Shown: one piece after another, positions 34,326 to 42,823 of the stretch
Layout of the letters: each line of letters opens with the position of its first letter
Numbering within the stretch: position 1 is the stretch's first letter
Translations under genes and position numbers: made by a program
NCBI GenBank assembly: GCA_015689645.1
Contig: WVSM01000007.1
Coordinates: 1-64,000 of the forward strand
From: Rhodobacterales bacterium HKCCE4037
GTDB taxonomy: Bacteria > Pseudomonadota > Alphaproteobacteria > Rhodobacterales > Rhodobacteraceae
Direction of reading: 5' to 3'
DNA length: 64,000 nucleotides
Notes under the pieces: generated by a model
What the model saw: only the letters and a program-made list of their open reading frames with translations
Databases searched by the model: none
What the model was told of the DNA's origin: nothing

Positions 34326-35984
34326 ATGCTCGACGACAAGCAGACCCGGACCGAAACTGTCCTGAACCCGGTGGGCTACCCGCCCAAGGTTTCGGCCAAG
34401 TCCCCTGCCCCGCGCTCCGGACGCCTTTCGGGCCGCAAGGTGTTTCTCGTTGATACGCGGTTCGACGACAGCGCCGAATTGCTGAAACAGGTCGCCGCGT
34501 GGTTCGCGGAACACATGCCCGACCTTGAGACGGAAATGGTGCAATTGGCACGCACCTATGCCGACGACGACCCGGACCTGTGGGAACGGATCAAGGCCGA
34601 AAACGGCGTTGCCATCGTAGGCGTCGGGCATTGTTCCACATGCGCCCCCGCCGTCACCACCCATGCCATCACGCTCGAGACGAAATACCGCGTGCCTGCC
34701 GTCGCCGTGCATACCGAGAAGTTCGACCGTGTCGTCCGGTCCGTCGCGCGGATGGGCGGGCTGCCGCAACTGCCCTTCGCCTTCGTGCCGCAGCCCGTGA
34801 TGGGTAAGACCGAGGCGGAATTGCAGGCCTATGTCGCGGGCGACGATCCGAGGACCGGCCTGCCCGTCATGCAGGAGATCATCACCGCGCTGACCGAAGC
34901 GCCGCCGCCGGGTGACAAGCAGCTGAAATTCGACCGCTCGACTCCGCGCGAAGTGGATTTCACCGGAACGGAGGAAGAGCTTCAGGCCGCGTTCATCGAA
35001 CGCAACTGGACCGATTTCCTGCCCATCGTCATTCCGACTGACAAGCGGGTCGAGGCGATGTTGAAGGGCACCAGCCGCAAGCCGGACGAGGTCGTGGGCC
35101 GGATGGAGCCCACGAAGAACCGCGGACAATGGGAATACACGGTAGAGAAGGTCGCCGTGAACGCGGTGATGGCCGGAGCGAAACCTGAGTATTTTCCGGT
35201 CATCCTCGCGCTCGCGGCCTCGGGCGTGACCGCGCGCGGCTCGACCTCGTCTTCCGGCGCCGCCATGGCGGTCGTCAACGGCCCAATCCGGCACGAGATC
35301 GGGATGAATTGCGGTATCGGCGCGATGGGTCCCTACAACCACGCCAACGCCACGATCGGACGCGCCTACGGCCTGCTCAGCCAGAACGGTCAAGGCGGAT
35401 CGGTACCCGGAGAGACCTACATGGGCTCGCTCGGGTCCGGGCACACCTACCAGAACCTCACCTTCGCCGAGAACGAGGAGCGGTCGCCGTGGGAGCCGCT
35501 GCACGTCCAGCATGGCCACAAGGCCGAGGACAGTACCGTCTCGATCTTCTTCGGCAACCGGACGACCACGTTCAGCCTCGGCCTGCGCGAGACGCATTGG
35601 CAGGAGCATGTCCGCGACATGCTTCTTGGCACCGACCAGATCACCGCGCCCATCCTGGTGCTCGACCCGATCTGCGCCCGTCAGTTCGTGACGCGTGGCG
35701 GCTTCGACACGAAAGAGAAGCTGATCGACTGGATCCACGACACGGCACGGATGCCCGCCAAGCGCTTCTGGGACCTGCAATTGGTGCAGAATTACGTCTA
35801 TCCCCACGCGACCTACGGGGTCGAGCCGCTGGCCACCAAGCTGAAGGCTGACCCCGACGAATTGATCCCGGTCTTCCTGAAGGAGCGGATCAATGTCGTG
35901 GTCACGGGCGGTGAGGCGAACGGCTATTGGCAGATCTACGGCGCCCGGCCGCAAGGGACCTTTTCGATCGACGCCTGGAGGTAG
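34326..35984 (+). CDS. UGSC-like Cys-motif protein, large form (putative redox/thiol enzyme)
   Basis: A 552-residue protein. Residues 38-140 resemble the UGSC family, with the redox-like motif VGHCSTC (residues about 101-107) at the position where family members have U-G-S-C. Here the first site is Cys, so it is not a selenoprotein. Residues about 230-550 form a second domain rich in Gly and His (HEIGMNCGIGAMGPYNHANA, SLGSGHTYQN) that I do not recognise. Close packing with a thioredoxin reductase-like gene suggests a thiol-dependent step. AAGGAG precedes the start. Confidence 0.65.
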   Translation: MLDDKQTRTETVLNPVGYPPKVSAKSPAPRSGRLSGRKVFLVDTRFDDSAELLKQVAAWFAEHMPDLETEMVQLARTYADDDPDLWERIKAENGVAIVGVGHCSTCAPAVTTHAITLETKYRVPAVAVHTEKFDRVVRSVARMGGLPQLPFAFVPQPVMGKTEAELQAYVAGDDPRTGLPVMQEIITALTEAPPPGDKQLKFDRSTPREVDFTGTEEELQAAFIERNWTDFLPIVIPTDKRVEAMLKGTSRKPDEVVGRMEPTKNRGQWEYTVEKVAVNAVMAGAKPEYFPVILALAASGVTARGSTSSSGAAMAVVNGPIRHEIGMNCGIGAMGPYNHANATIGRAYGLLSQNGQGGSVPGETYMGSLGSGHTYQNLTFAENEERSPWEPLHVQHGHKAEDSTVSIFFGNRTTTFSLGLRETHWQEHVRDMLLGTDQITAPILVLDPICARQFVTRGGFDTKEKLIDWIHDTARMPAKRFWDLQLVQNYVYPHATYGVEPLATKLKADPDELIPVFLKERINVVVTGGEANGYWQIYGARPQGTFSIDAWR

Positions 35985-35989
35985 CGGAC

Positions 35990-36904
35990 GTGTCGGACCA
36001 CGACATCATCATCGTCGGCGCCGGGGTGGCGGGCCTGTCCGCCGCCATGGCCGCCGCCGCGCATGGATGCCGCGTTCTGGTGATCGACCGGCTCGGTGCT
36101 GGCGGACAGGTCGTCAATGTCGAGCATATCGAGAATTATCCGGGCTTTCCCGACGGAATTTCGGGCATCGAGCTTGGCCCCGCCCTGCAGGAGCAGGCAG
36201 AGGCCATGGGCGCGGAATTCCGTCTGGGGGAGGTCGAAGGCATCACCCGGGAGGGCGACGCCTGGGTCGTGGCCGTCGAGGGTGATGAATTGGTCACGCA
36301 GGCGCTCATATGGGCGGCCGGGTCGCAACTGCGGTCCCTCGGCGTCGAGGGGGAAGAGACCTTCCAAGGGCGCGGCCTGTCGAGTTGCGCGTCCTGCGAT
36401 GGGCCCTTTTTCCGGGACAAGCCAGTGATGGTGGCCGGTGGCGGCGACAGCGCGGTGCAGGAGGCGCTGGCTCTCCTGCCGCTTGTCGGAAAGGTGACGC
36501 TGGCCCATCCCGGCCCTGAGCTTGGCGCACAGGCAATGCTGATCGCGCGGCTGGCGGATACCGATGTCGAGGTCCTCGCAGAGACCCGCGTCACAGGTCT
36601 GATCGGCGATGACGGGCTTCAGGCCGTTGCGGTCGAACGGAATGGCCAGACGGAGCATATCGAGGCCGCCGGGATTTTCGCCTTCACCGGGCTTTCCCCG
36701 AATACCGCCCCGCTGGAAGGCCTCGCGGATCTTGACGCCGAAGGGCGCGTCAGGGTCGATGTGATGATGCAAAGCTCTGCCGCGGGGCTCTGGGCCGCTG
36801 GCGATGTCCGCGCGGCGTCGGTCAACTGGCTGGCTGCGGCGGCCGGGGACGGAACCACCGCCGGGATCGCCGCTGCAAGATGGTGCCGGGGACGCACGGC
36901 CTGA
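35990..36904 (+). CDS. Thioredoxin reductase-like FAD/NAD(P)H oxidoreductase
   Basis: A 304-residue flavoprotein. FAD site is IIIVGAGVAGLSAAMA (residues 6-21). The redox-active pair is CASC in SSCASCDGPFF (thioredoxin reductases usually have CATC). The NADPH-binding VAGGGDSAVQEA follows, with the C-terminal GLWAAGDVR FAD signature. The start is GTG at 35990, behind GGAGG. It closes the operon, 5 bp after the UGSC-like gene, and could re-reduce its CSTC centre. Confidence 0.9.
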   Translation: MSDHDIIIVGAGVAGLSAAMAAAAHGCRVLVIDRLGAGGQVVNVEHIENYPGFPDGISGIELGPALQEQAEAMGAEFRLGEVEGITREGDAWVVAVEGDELVTQALIWAAGSQLRSLGVEGEETFQGRGLSSCASCDGPFFRDKPVMVAGGGDSAVQEALALLPLVGKVTLAHPGPELGAQAMLIARLADTDVEVLAETRVTGLIGDDGLQAVAVERNGQTEHIEAAGIFAFTGLSPNTAPLEGLADLDAEGRVRVDVMMQSSAAGLWAAGDVRAASVNWLAAAAGDGTTAGIAAARWCRGRTA

Positions 36905-37080
36905 ACTCGGCGTTTGGATGCAGCTTGCGTCAGCGACCATGACATCTCGCGCCGGGACGGGCGCGACGCCGGTTCTCAGGAAAACACGTGGAAAATCCGA
37001 CACATGTTGCAGCGGGCGAGAGGATCAACCTGCAGCCTGAAGCACCGCCCAAAGTCGCCGGATCGCCGCCAGACCGAGGA

Positions 37081-37085
37081 AAAAA
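37081..37085 (-). terminator. T-run after tRNA-Leu
   Basis: Five consecutive T (as RNA, minus strand) directly follow the encoded CCA end. The tRNA itself would supply the upstream structure. Confidence 0.4.
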
Positions 37086-37170
37086 TGGTGCGGGTGGAGG
37101 GACTTGAACCCCCACGCCTTGCGGCGCCAGAACCTAAATCTGGTGCGTCTACCAATTTCGCCACACCCGC
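37086..37170 (-). tRNA. tRNA-Leu (anticodon UAG)
   Basis: A class II tRNA of 85 nt with CCA encoded (37086-37088). Acceptor stem GCGGGTG/CACCCGC, anticodon stem CCAGA/TCTGG around loop TTTAGGT (anticodon TAG), a short variable arm CGCCGCAAGGCG, and T-loop TTCAAGT. It decodes CUA and CUG-type Leu codons. Confidence 0.95.
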
Positions 37171-37329
37171 ATCGGCGGTGCGTTTAACAGGCCGAATTGT
37201 CGGAAGCGAGCGCAAAATCACCGTGGCTTTAACCCAATCGCAACTCGGTTTCGCCCAGATTATGCCCGAATCTCCCGCGAGGTTCTCCGCATCACCGGGC
37301 TGCCACCCGCAAAACCTGAGGGGAAGACC

Positions 37330-37941
37330 ATGACTGCCAACGCACTCCACATCGAAGAAAAAGCTCGCCCGATGCAGGACGATGCCGTAACCTCGCGCTC
37401 ACATAAACGAGGCACTCAGTGCCCGAACGAGCGAGCAGGTTACCAAATGACACAAGCAACCCCGCGGCCGCAGGCCGGTGTGGGTGGCAGCGCCGGCGTA
37501 TGCGAAGCCGGTCTTGCCCCCGGAACGCAAGTCCTCACCACGGACGGCGCCATCCCCGTAGAATTCCTCAACCCCGGCGACCGCATCATCACCCGCCGTG
37601 GTGTGCGCAAGCTGAAGGCCGTGATGCGCCACACCATTCCCGAAGGCACGCCGGTCGTGCGGGTCGCGGCAGATGCGCTTGGCGGCAAACCCTCCACGGA
37701 TATCACTCTGATGCCCGGCCAGCGGGTCCTGGTCCGCGATTGGCGCGCAAAGGCGCTCTGGGGCAAGGACATCGCCGCCGTGCCCGCCACACGTCTCGTC
37801 GATGGCAATTTCATCACGTCCGAAACCAGTGGCCGCCAGATCATGCTGTCGCTCTACTTCGGCGCACCGGAAATCCTGTATGCGGACGGGCTGGAACTGG
37901 CCTCCGCCGACAAGCCGAAGGTCTCGGCCAAGGCAAAGTAA
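37330..37941 (+). CDS. Hint-domain protein
   Basis: A 203-residue protein with a Hint (Hedgehog/intein-like) domain from about residue 62: GLAPGTQVLTTDGAIPVEFLN followed by RIITRRGVRKLKAV. The usual self-splicing Cys/Ser start is CEAGLAPGT. The C-terminus lacks an obvious intein Asn end, as in the many stand-alone Hint proteins of Rhodobacteraceae. The role is unknown. The start at 37330 has GAGGGGAAGACC; a second ATG at 37447 would give a 164-residue version that keeps the Hint domain. Confidence 0.78.
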   Translation: MTANALHIEEKARPMQDDAVTSRSHKRGTQCPNERAGYQMTQATPRPQAGVGGSAGVCEAGLAPGTQVLTTDGAIPVEFLNPGDRIITRRGVRKLKAVMRHTIPEGTPVVRVAADALGGKPSTDITLMPGQRVLVRDWRAKALWGKDIAAVPATRLVDGNFITSETSGRQIMLSLYFGAPEILYADGLELASADKPKVSAKAK

Positions 37942-38007
37942 CGCCTCTGCGGCAGCTACACTCTTCTCCACCGTGGTCGGCGATGGCAGACCGCCACCAC
38001 GGATCTC

Positions 38008-38035
38008 AAACGGCGCCCCGGGACGGGCGCCGTTT
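38008..38035 (+). terminator. Rho-independent terminator of the Hint gene
   Basis: AAACGGCGCC-N8-GGCGCCGTTT followed by GTCTTTT. It lies between two convergent genes and may serve both. Confidence 0.8.
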
Positions 38036-38067
38036 GTCTTTTCCAGACCGAGCGCACCGCTGTTTGA

Positions 38068-39645
38068 TCAGTCAATTCCGAGATCTCGCAGAACCTGCGG
38101 GATCATGTCCGGCAGGTCCTCGGCGATCAGGCCCGGCCCGAACGCCCGCGCGGCCCCGGCATGCAGGACGACGGCGGATTGCGCGGCCTGGAACGCGCCG
38201 AAGCCGCGCGCCAGCAGGCCGGTGATGAGCCCGGCCAGCACATCGCCGGACCCTGCGGTCGCCAACCATGGCGCAGCCCGCTCATAGGCGGCGGCGTGGA
38301 TCGCTACCTGCCCGTCCGGCGCGGCGATGACCGTATCCGCCCCCTTGAAAACCACCACGCAGCCCGCACGCAACGCCGCCGCGCGCGCCGCATCGAGTTT
38401 GGAGAAGGCAGGTCCGGTTGTGGCCCGGGCGCCAAGGCGCTCGGCGATATCCGGGAACACGCGGGCGAATTCCCCCCCGTGCGGCGTGATGACCGCCGCG
38501 CTTGGCAGATCGGCGACCAGGTCTTCCTCAGCCCCTTCGAAACACGACAGCGCATCGGCGTCCAATACCACCGACAGGCCGTGCCGGCCTGACCTCAACG
38601 CAGCCCGTACCAGATCGCGTCGATCCTGCCCCGCGCCCAATCCAGGCCCCATGCAAAGTGCGTTGATCCGGCGGTCCTCCAGCACCTCCAGGAGATCCTT
38701 CGCACCGTCGCAACGCCGCAGCATCAACGAGCTCACCTGCGACGCGCATTCCATCATCGCCGCGCCGGGGGCGGCCAGCGTCACCAGCCCTGCCCCGATC
38801 CGCAGCGCCGCCCGCGCCGCCAGTCGCGCGGCGCCGGTGCGCCCCATGCCACCGGTCAGCACGACGGCATGGCCGTGGTGGAATTTGTGCGCGCCCGCGG
38901 CGTTCTTCGAAAGGCTCGGCTCCGCCAGCAACGGATCGGGCAAACGCGCCGCCATGACCCCCTGCGACCGATCCTTCAATCCGATATCGACAACGACAAG
39001 CTCGCCGCAACAGCCCGGCCCATCCGCCAGCATGTGTCCCAGCTTGGGCTGGTGAAAAGTCACCGTCAGGTGCGCCGCGATTTCTCCGCACCATTGGTTT
39101 TCGGACCACAAGACGCGTCCGCTGTCCGCGTCGAGGCCAGAGGGCAGGTCCACCGCGACGACGCGAGGGGGCATCGCCAAATCGGTCGGTCCATCGGCGA
39201 AAAGGCCATGGAACAACGCGCCGAGCTGGTCAGGCGGCTCGAACGCGCGTGTCAGGCCGGTTCCGAAGAGGGCATCGACGATCAGGTCGGCACCCTCGGC
39301 TTCGACGGCTTCAAGCGGATGCACCGCCCCCAGCGCTTCCCATTTCCGGCGGTTCTCGCCTGCGTCGGCTGGCATCCTCTCGGCCACGCCCATGCCATGG
39401 ACGGCCACATCCCACATCTGCGCATGCAGGAGACGCGCAATGACATAGCCGTCACCGCCATTGTTGCCCGGGCCGCACAGGATCACAGCCCGTCGCGGTC
39501 CGTCCCGCAACTCCGGCCAACGCGTCAGCGCAGCCTCGACCACCCCCTGCCCTGCCCGCTCCATCATGCCGGGTCCGGTGACGCGGCCCGAGGCGATGGC
39601 CTCACGCTCCAGGTTTTGCATTTCCGCTGCGGTGAGGAGCTTCAT
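38068..39645 (-). CDS. nnr: Bifunctional NAD(P)H-hydrate epimerase / ADP-dependent NAD(P)HX dehydratase
   Basis: A 525-residue fusion that repairs hydrated NAD(P)H. The N-terminal half is the YjeF_N epimerase (CGPGNNGGDGYVIARLL, VDALFGTGLTR, VVAVDLPSGLDAD). The C-terminal half is the ribokinase-like dehydratase (VLTGGMGRTGAARL, PHGGEFARVF, ATAGSGDVLAGLITGLLARG). The start at 39645 (MKLLTAAEMQ) is the usual one for this protein; an in-frame TTG five codons earlier lacks support. A weak Shine-Dalgarno precedes it. Confidence 0.93.
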   Translation of the reverse strand: MKLLTAAEMQNLEREAIASGRVTGPGMMERAGQGVVEAALTRWPELRDGPRRAVILCGPGNNGGDGYVIARLLHAQMWDVAVHGMGVAERMPADAGENRRKWEALGAVHPLEAVEAEGADLIVDALFGTGLTRAFEPPDQLGALFHGLFADGPTDLAMPPRVVAVDLPSGLDADSGRVLWSENQWCGEIAAHLTVTFHQPKLGHMLADGPGCCGELVVVDIGLKDRSQGVMAARLPDPLLAEPSLSKNAAGAHKFHHGHAVVLTGGMGRTGAARLAARAALRIGAGLVTLAAPGAAMMECASQVSSLMLRRCDGAKDLLEVLEDRRINALCMGPGLGAGQDRRDLVRAALRSGRHGLSVVLDADALSCFEGAEEDLVADLPSAAVITPHGGEFARVFPDIAERLGARATTGPAFSKLDAARAAALRAGCVVVFKGADTVIAAPDGQVAIHAAAYERAAPWLATAGSGDVLAGLITGLLARGFGAFQAAQSAVVLHAGAARAFGPGLIAEDLPDMIPQVLRDLGID

Positions 39646-39674
39646 GGCACCGTGTTTCAACTTTGCTTACTTAT

Positions 39675-39689
39675 TAGGCGCTTCGCCTA
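39675..39689. repeat. Small hairpin in the nnr-glnB divergent region
   Basis: TAGGCG-CTT-CGCCTA followed by TTCTTTTG on the plus strand. It may be a leader structure or a weak terminator; no gene ends just before it. Confidence 0.35.
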
Positions 39690-39785
39690 TTCTTTTGTCG
39701 AGGCCTTTGGATTCTGCCCAAAGATTGGCCATGGACTTCCCTGTTGCATGGACGCCCTTCGCCCAAGATGGTGTCAGAACCGTGA

Positions 39786-40148
<363 letters not shown>

Positions 40149-40208
40149 GTCCACATCAAACGAAACACCCCCGACCGGGGCCGAACTGAATACAAAGGGA
40201 AGGTCAGT

Positions 40209-41615
40209 ATGAGCACTAAAGACTTCTTGAAACTGATGAAGGACGAAGAAGCGGAATACGTCGATATCCGTTTCACCGACCCGCGTGGCAAGCTGCAGCA
40301 CGTCACCGTGATGGCGGATCAGGTCGATGAGGACTTCCTCGAAGAAGGCTTCATGTTCGACGGCTCCTCCATCGCCGGCTGGAAAGGCATCGAGGCTTCG
40401 GACATGAAGCTGATGCCCGACACCGAAAGTGCCTATGTCGATCCGTTCTACGCGGAAAAGACGATCTGCGTGCACTGCACCGTGGTCGAGCCCGACACCG
40501 GCGAGGCCTACAACCGCGACCCGCGCGGCACGGCGCAACTGGCCGAAGCCTACCTGAAATCCTCCGGCATCGGCGACGCGGCCTACATGGGCCCGGAAGC
40601 AGAATTCTTCCTGTTCGACGACGTCCGCTTCTCGGTCAGCATGAACAAGGTCTCCTACGAGGTCGACGCCCAGGACGCGGCGTGGAACTCCGACAGTGAC
40701 TACGAGATGGGCAACATGGGCCACCGTCCGGGCATCAAGGGCGGCTACTTCCCCGTGAACCCGACCGACGCGGCGCAGGACCTGCGGTCCGAGATGCTCT
40801 CGACGATGAAGCGCATCGGCATGAAGGTCGACAAGCACCACCACGAGGTGGCGTCGTGCCAGCACGAGCTTGGCCTGATCTTCGACAGCCTCACCAAGCA
40901 GGCGGACGAGCTTCAGAAATACAAGTACGTCATCCACAACGTCGCGCACGCCTACGGCAAGTCGGCCACGTTCATGCCGAAGCCGATCTCGGGCGACAAC
41001 GGCACGGGCATGCACGTCAACATGTCGATCTGGAAGGACGGCAAGCCGCTCTTCGCGGGTGACAAGTACGCGGACCTGTCGGACGAGGCGCTGTGGTTCA
41101 TCGGCGGCATCCTGAAGCACGCCAAGGCCCTGAACGCCTTCACGAACCCCTCGACCAACTCCTACAAGCGCCTGATCCCGGGCTTCGAAGCCCCTGTTCT
41201 GCGCGCCTATTCGGCCCGCAACCGTTCGGGCTGCGTGCGGATCCCGTGGACGGAGAGCCCCAAGGCGAAGCGCGTCGAGGCCCGCTTCCCCGATCCGTCG
41301 GCAAACCCCTACCTGTGCTTCGCGGCCCTGCTGATGGCTGGCCTCGACGGCATCCAGAACAAGATCAACCCGGGCGATCCGTCGGACAAGGACCTCTACG
41401 ACCTGCCGCCGGAAGAGCTGGCCGAAATCCCGACCGTCTGCGCGTCGCTCCGCGAAGCGCTGGACGAGCTGGAAAAGGATCACGAGTTCCTGCTGAAGGG
41501 CAACGTCTTCACGAAGGACCAGATCGAGGGTTACTGCGCGCTCAAGTGGGAAGAGGTTTACGCCTACGAGCACACGCCGCACCCGATCGAGTACAAGATG
41601 TACTACAGCTGCTGA
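40209..41615 (+). CDS. glnA: Glutamine synthetase type I
   Basis: A 468-residue GSI-beta glutamine synthetase making glutamine from glutamate, ammonia and ATP. Landmarks are FDGSSIAGW, the metal-ligand block MGPEAEFFLFD, the ATP site KPISGDNGTGMHV, and the NRSGCVRIPW region. The adenylylation site is Tyr in KDLYDLPPEE near residue 398, so it is covalently regulated via PII. The start has AAGGGAAGG. It is followed by a strong terminator. Confidence 0.98.
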   Translation: MSTKDFLKLMKDEEAEYVDIRFTDPRGKLQHVTVMADQVDEDFLEEGFMFDGSSIAGWKGIEASDMKLMPDTESAYVDPFYAEKTICVHCTVVEPDTGEAYNRDPRGTAQLAEAYLKSSGIGDAAYMGPEAEFFLFDDVRFSVSMNKVSYEVDAQDAAWNSDSDYEMGNMGHRPGIKGGYFPVNPTDAAQDLRSEMLSTMKRIGMKVDKHHHEVASCQHELGLIFDSLTKQADELQKYKYVIHNVAHAYGKSATFMPKPISGDNGTGMHVNMSIWKDGKPLFAGDKYADLSDEALWFIGGILKHAKALNAFTNPSTNSYKRLIPGFEAPVLRAYSARNRSGCVRIPWTESPKAKRVEARFPDPSANPYLCFAALLMAGLDGIQNKINPGDPSDKDLYDLPPEELAEIPTVCASLREALDELEKDHEFLLKGNVFTKDQIEGYCALKWEEVYAYEHTPHPIEYKMYYSC

Positions 41616-41634
41616 CCTTCGGTCAGACCAATGG

Positions 41635-41662
41635 AAAGGGCGCCTCGCGGGGCGCCCTTTTT
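41635..41662 (+). terminator. Rho-independent terminator of glnBA
   Basis: AAAGGGCGCC-TCGCGG-GGCGCCCTTT followed by TT and CTTC, beginning 20 bp after the glnA stop. Confidence 0.9.
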
Positions 41663-41768
41663 CTTCGTCAAACTCGTCGGGTCGCACGCGTGTGAATGGG
41701 GGCTACCTAATTGCCGCCGAACGATTTTCGCTTTCTCGTTAACCGAAAATTAAGCCGAACACCCCGCC

Positions 41769-42392
41769 TCAGCACCCGTCGTTGAAGATACCCGAAAGCT
41801 CCAGCCCCGGCGCGCAGAGCAACCCGCCCCACTGGTAGGCCTGCTGGCCGTTCTGCAACTGCACCACCCACCACGAGAAGCCGTTGAAGAAGACGCCCGT
41901 GTCGCTGACCAGCGTGAGCGGCTGACGCTCGACCGTGGAGCCGACATCGGCGAAGTTCGTGCCCGGACCGCCCCGCAAGTTCCCGCCGAAGGAGAAGCCG
42001 GGGAACGGGCCGACCTGCGGGTCGAAACCGCCGCCGCCACCGGCAGCGGCATTGCCGCCCGGCTCGGTCACGCCGGTCTGGGTGCAGTTGAACTGCGTCC
42101 CCGACGCCGTGAACAGCCGGAACGTGCCTTGGTGCTCGATCCACTCAAGGCCCGTCGAAGGATCGAAGAACCGCACGCCGCTGCCCGAGATCGCCGGGCT
42201 GAGAACCGAACGCTGCACCTGGCCGTTCGACAGGTTTCGCGCATCGACGCCGATCACGTCTTCTTCGTCGAAATAGGTGGCCGTGAAGGCAATGCCGTTC
42301 GCTGCGCCGCAATCGTAGGTAATGTTGGCCAACGCCGCCATGGGCGCGAGCGCGCCGACCGCGCAGGCCGTCACAAATGTCTTGGTTTTCAT
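41769..42392 (-). CDS. Secreted protein with MliC-like and SH3-like domains
   Basis: A 207-residue protein with a Sec signal (residues 1-22, ending AALA). Residues 25-103 resemble MliC, a C-type lysozyme inhibitor fold: Y-D-CGAANGI, then SGSGVRFFDP and FNC. Residues 133-200 are an SH3b-like domain (GGNLRGGPGTNFADVG, FSWWVVQLQNG, QWGGLLC). A Gly-rich linker joins them. SH3-like domains often bind cell-wall peptides. It is a relative of the protein at 42824-43846. Function is unproven. Confidence 0.78.
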   Translation of the reverse strand: MKTKTFVTACAVGALAPMAALANITYDCGAANGIAFTATYFDEEDVIGVDARNLSNGQVQRSVLSPAISGSGVRFFDPSTGLEWIEHQGTFRLFTASGTQFNCTQTGVTEPGGNAAAGGGGGFDPQVGPFPGFSFGGNLRGGPGTNFADVGSTVERQPLTLVSDTGVFFNGFSWWVVQLQNGQQAYQWGGLLCAPGLELSGIFNDGC

Positions 42393-42450
42393 GCTGGTCC
42401 CCGGATTTGAATGGCGAAAGTCTTGCCCGAGCCGCGCCCACCCGCAAAGA

Positions 42451-42476
42451 AAAAAGCGCCCCGGAGGGCGCTTTTC
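42451..42476 (-). terminator. Rho-independent terminator of the 64-residue gene
   Basis: Read on the minus strand: AAAGCGCCC-TCC-GGGGCGCTTTTTT, starting about 18 bp after that gene's stop. Confidence 0.8.
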
Positions 42477-42494
42477 AACGACACGTATGGGTTT

Positions 42495-42689
42495 CTACTT
42501 CTTCCCGCCACGCTTGCTGGCGAAGGTCGCGCCGTCCTGCTTGCTGGCGATGCGGGCCTGATCCGCCTTGAACGCCGCAAGCGCGCGGTCGTGGCTGCCG
42601 CCCATCGCGATGCGGTTGACGTGAATCTCGGTTCTCGGCGCGTCCACCGACTGGAAAAAGCGCATGACGCTGCTGACGATCCGCTCCAT
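42495..42689 (-). CDS. Small basic hypothetical protein
   Basis: A 64-residue basic protein with no recognised family; the C-terminus ends ASKRGGKK. A candidate ribosome site GAGGCAGAGC is upstream. A strong terminator follows the stop, which supports a real gene. It lies between the two MliC/SH3-like secreted protein genes on the same strand but has no signal peptide. Confidence 0.6.
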   Translation of the reverse strand: MERIVSSVMRFFQSVDAPRTEIHVNRIAMGGSHDRALAAFKADQARIASKQDGATFASKRGGKK

Positions 42690-42823
42690 TGCTCTGCCTC
42701 ATGATATGTTTTTATTGATCTTGAGACAGCGATGGCGGCGAAATGTGGCGAAATCTGGGCACGCCCTGCCCGGGTCAGCGGAGGGGCCGTAAGCTGTGGC
42801 CCCTCTGCCACTTTTTCGCCGTA

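Noticed and set aside
33957-35954. 665-residue minus-strand open frame
   Set aside because: Antisense of the UGSC-like gene; low-complexity shadow composition.
34326-35984. Selenoprotein
   Set aside because: The motif reads CSTC with normal Cys codons; there is no in-frame TGA or visible SECIS need.
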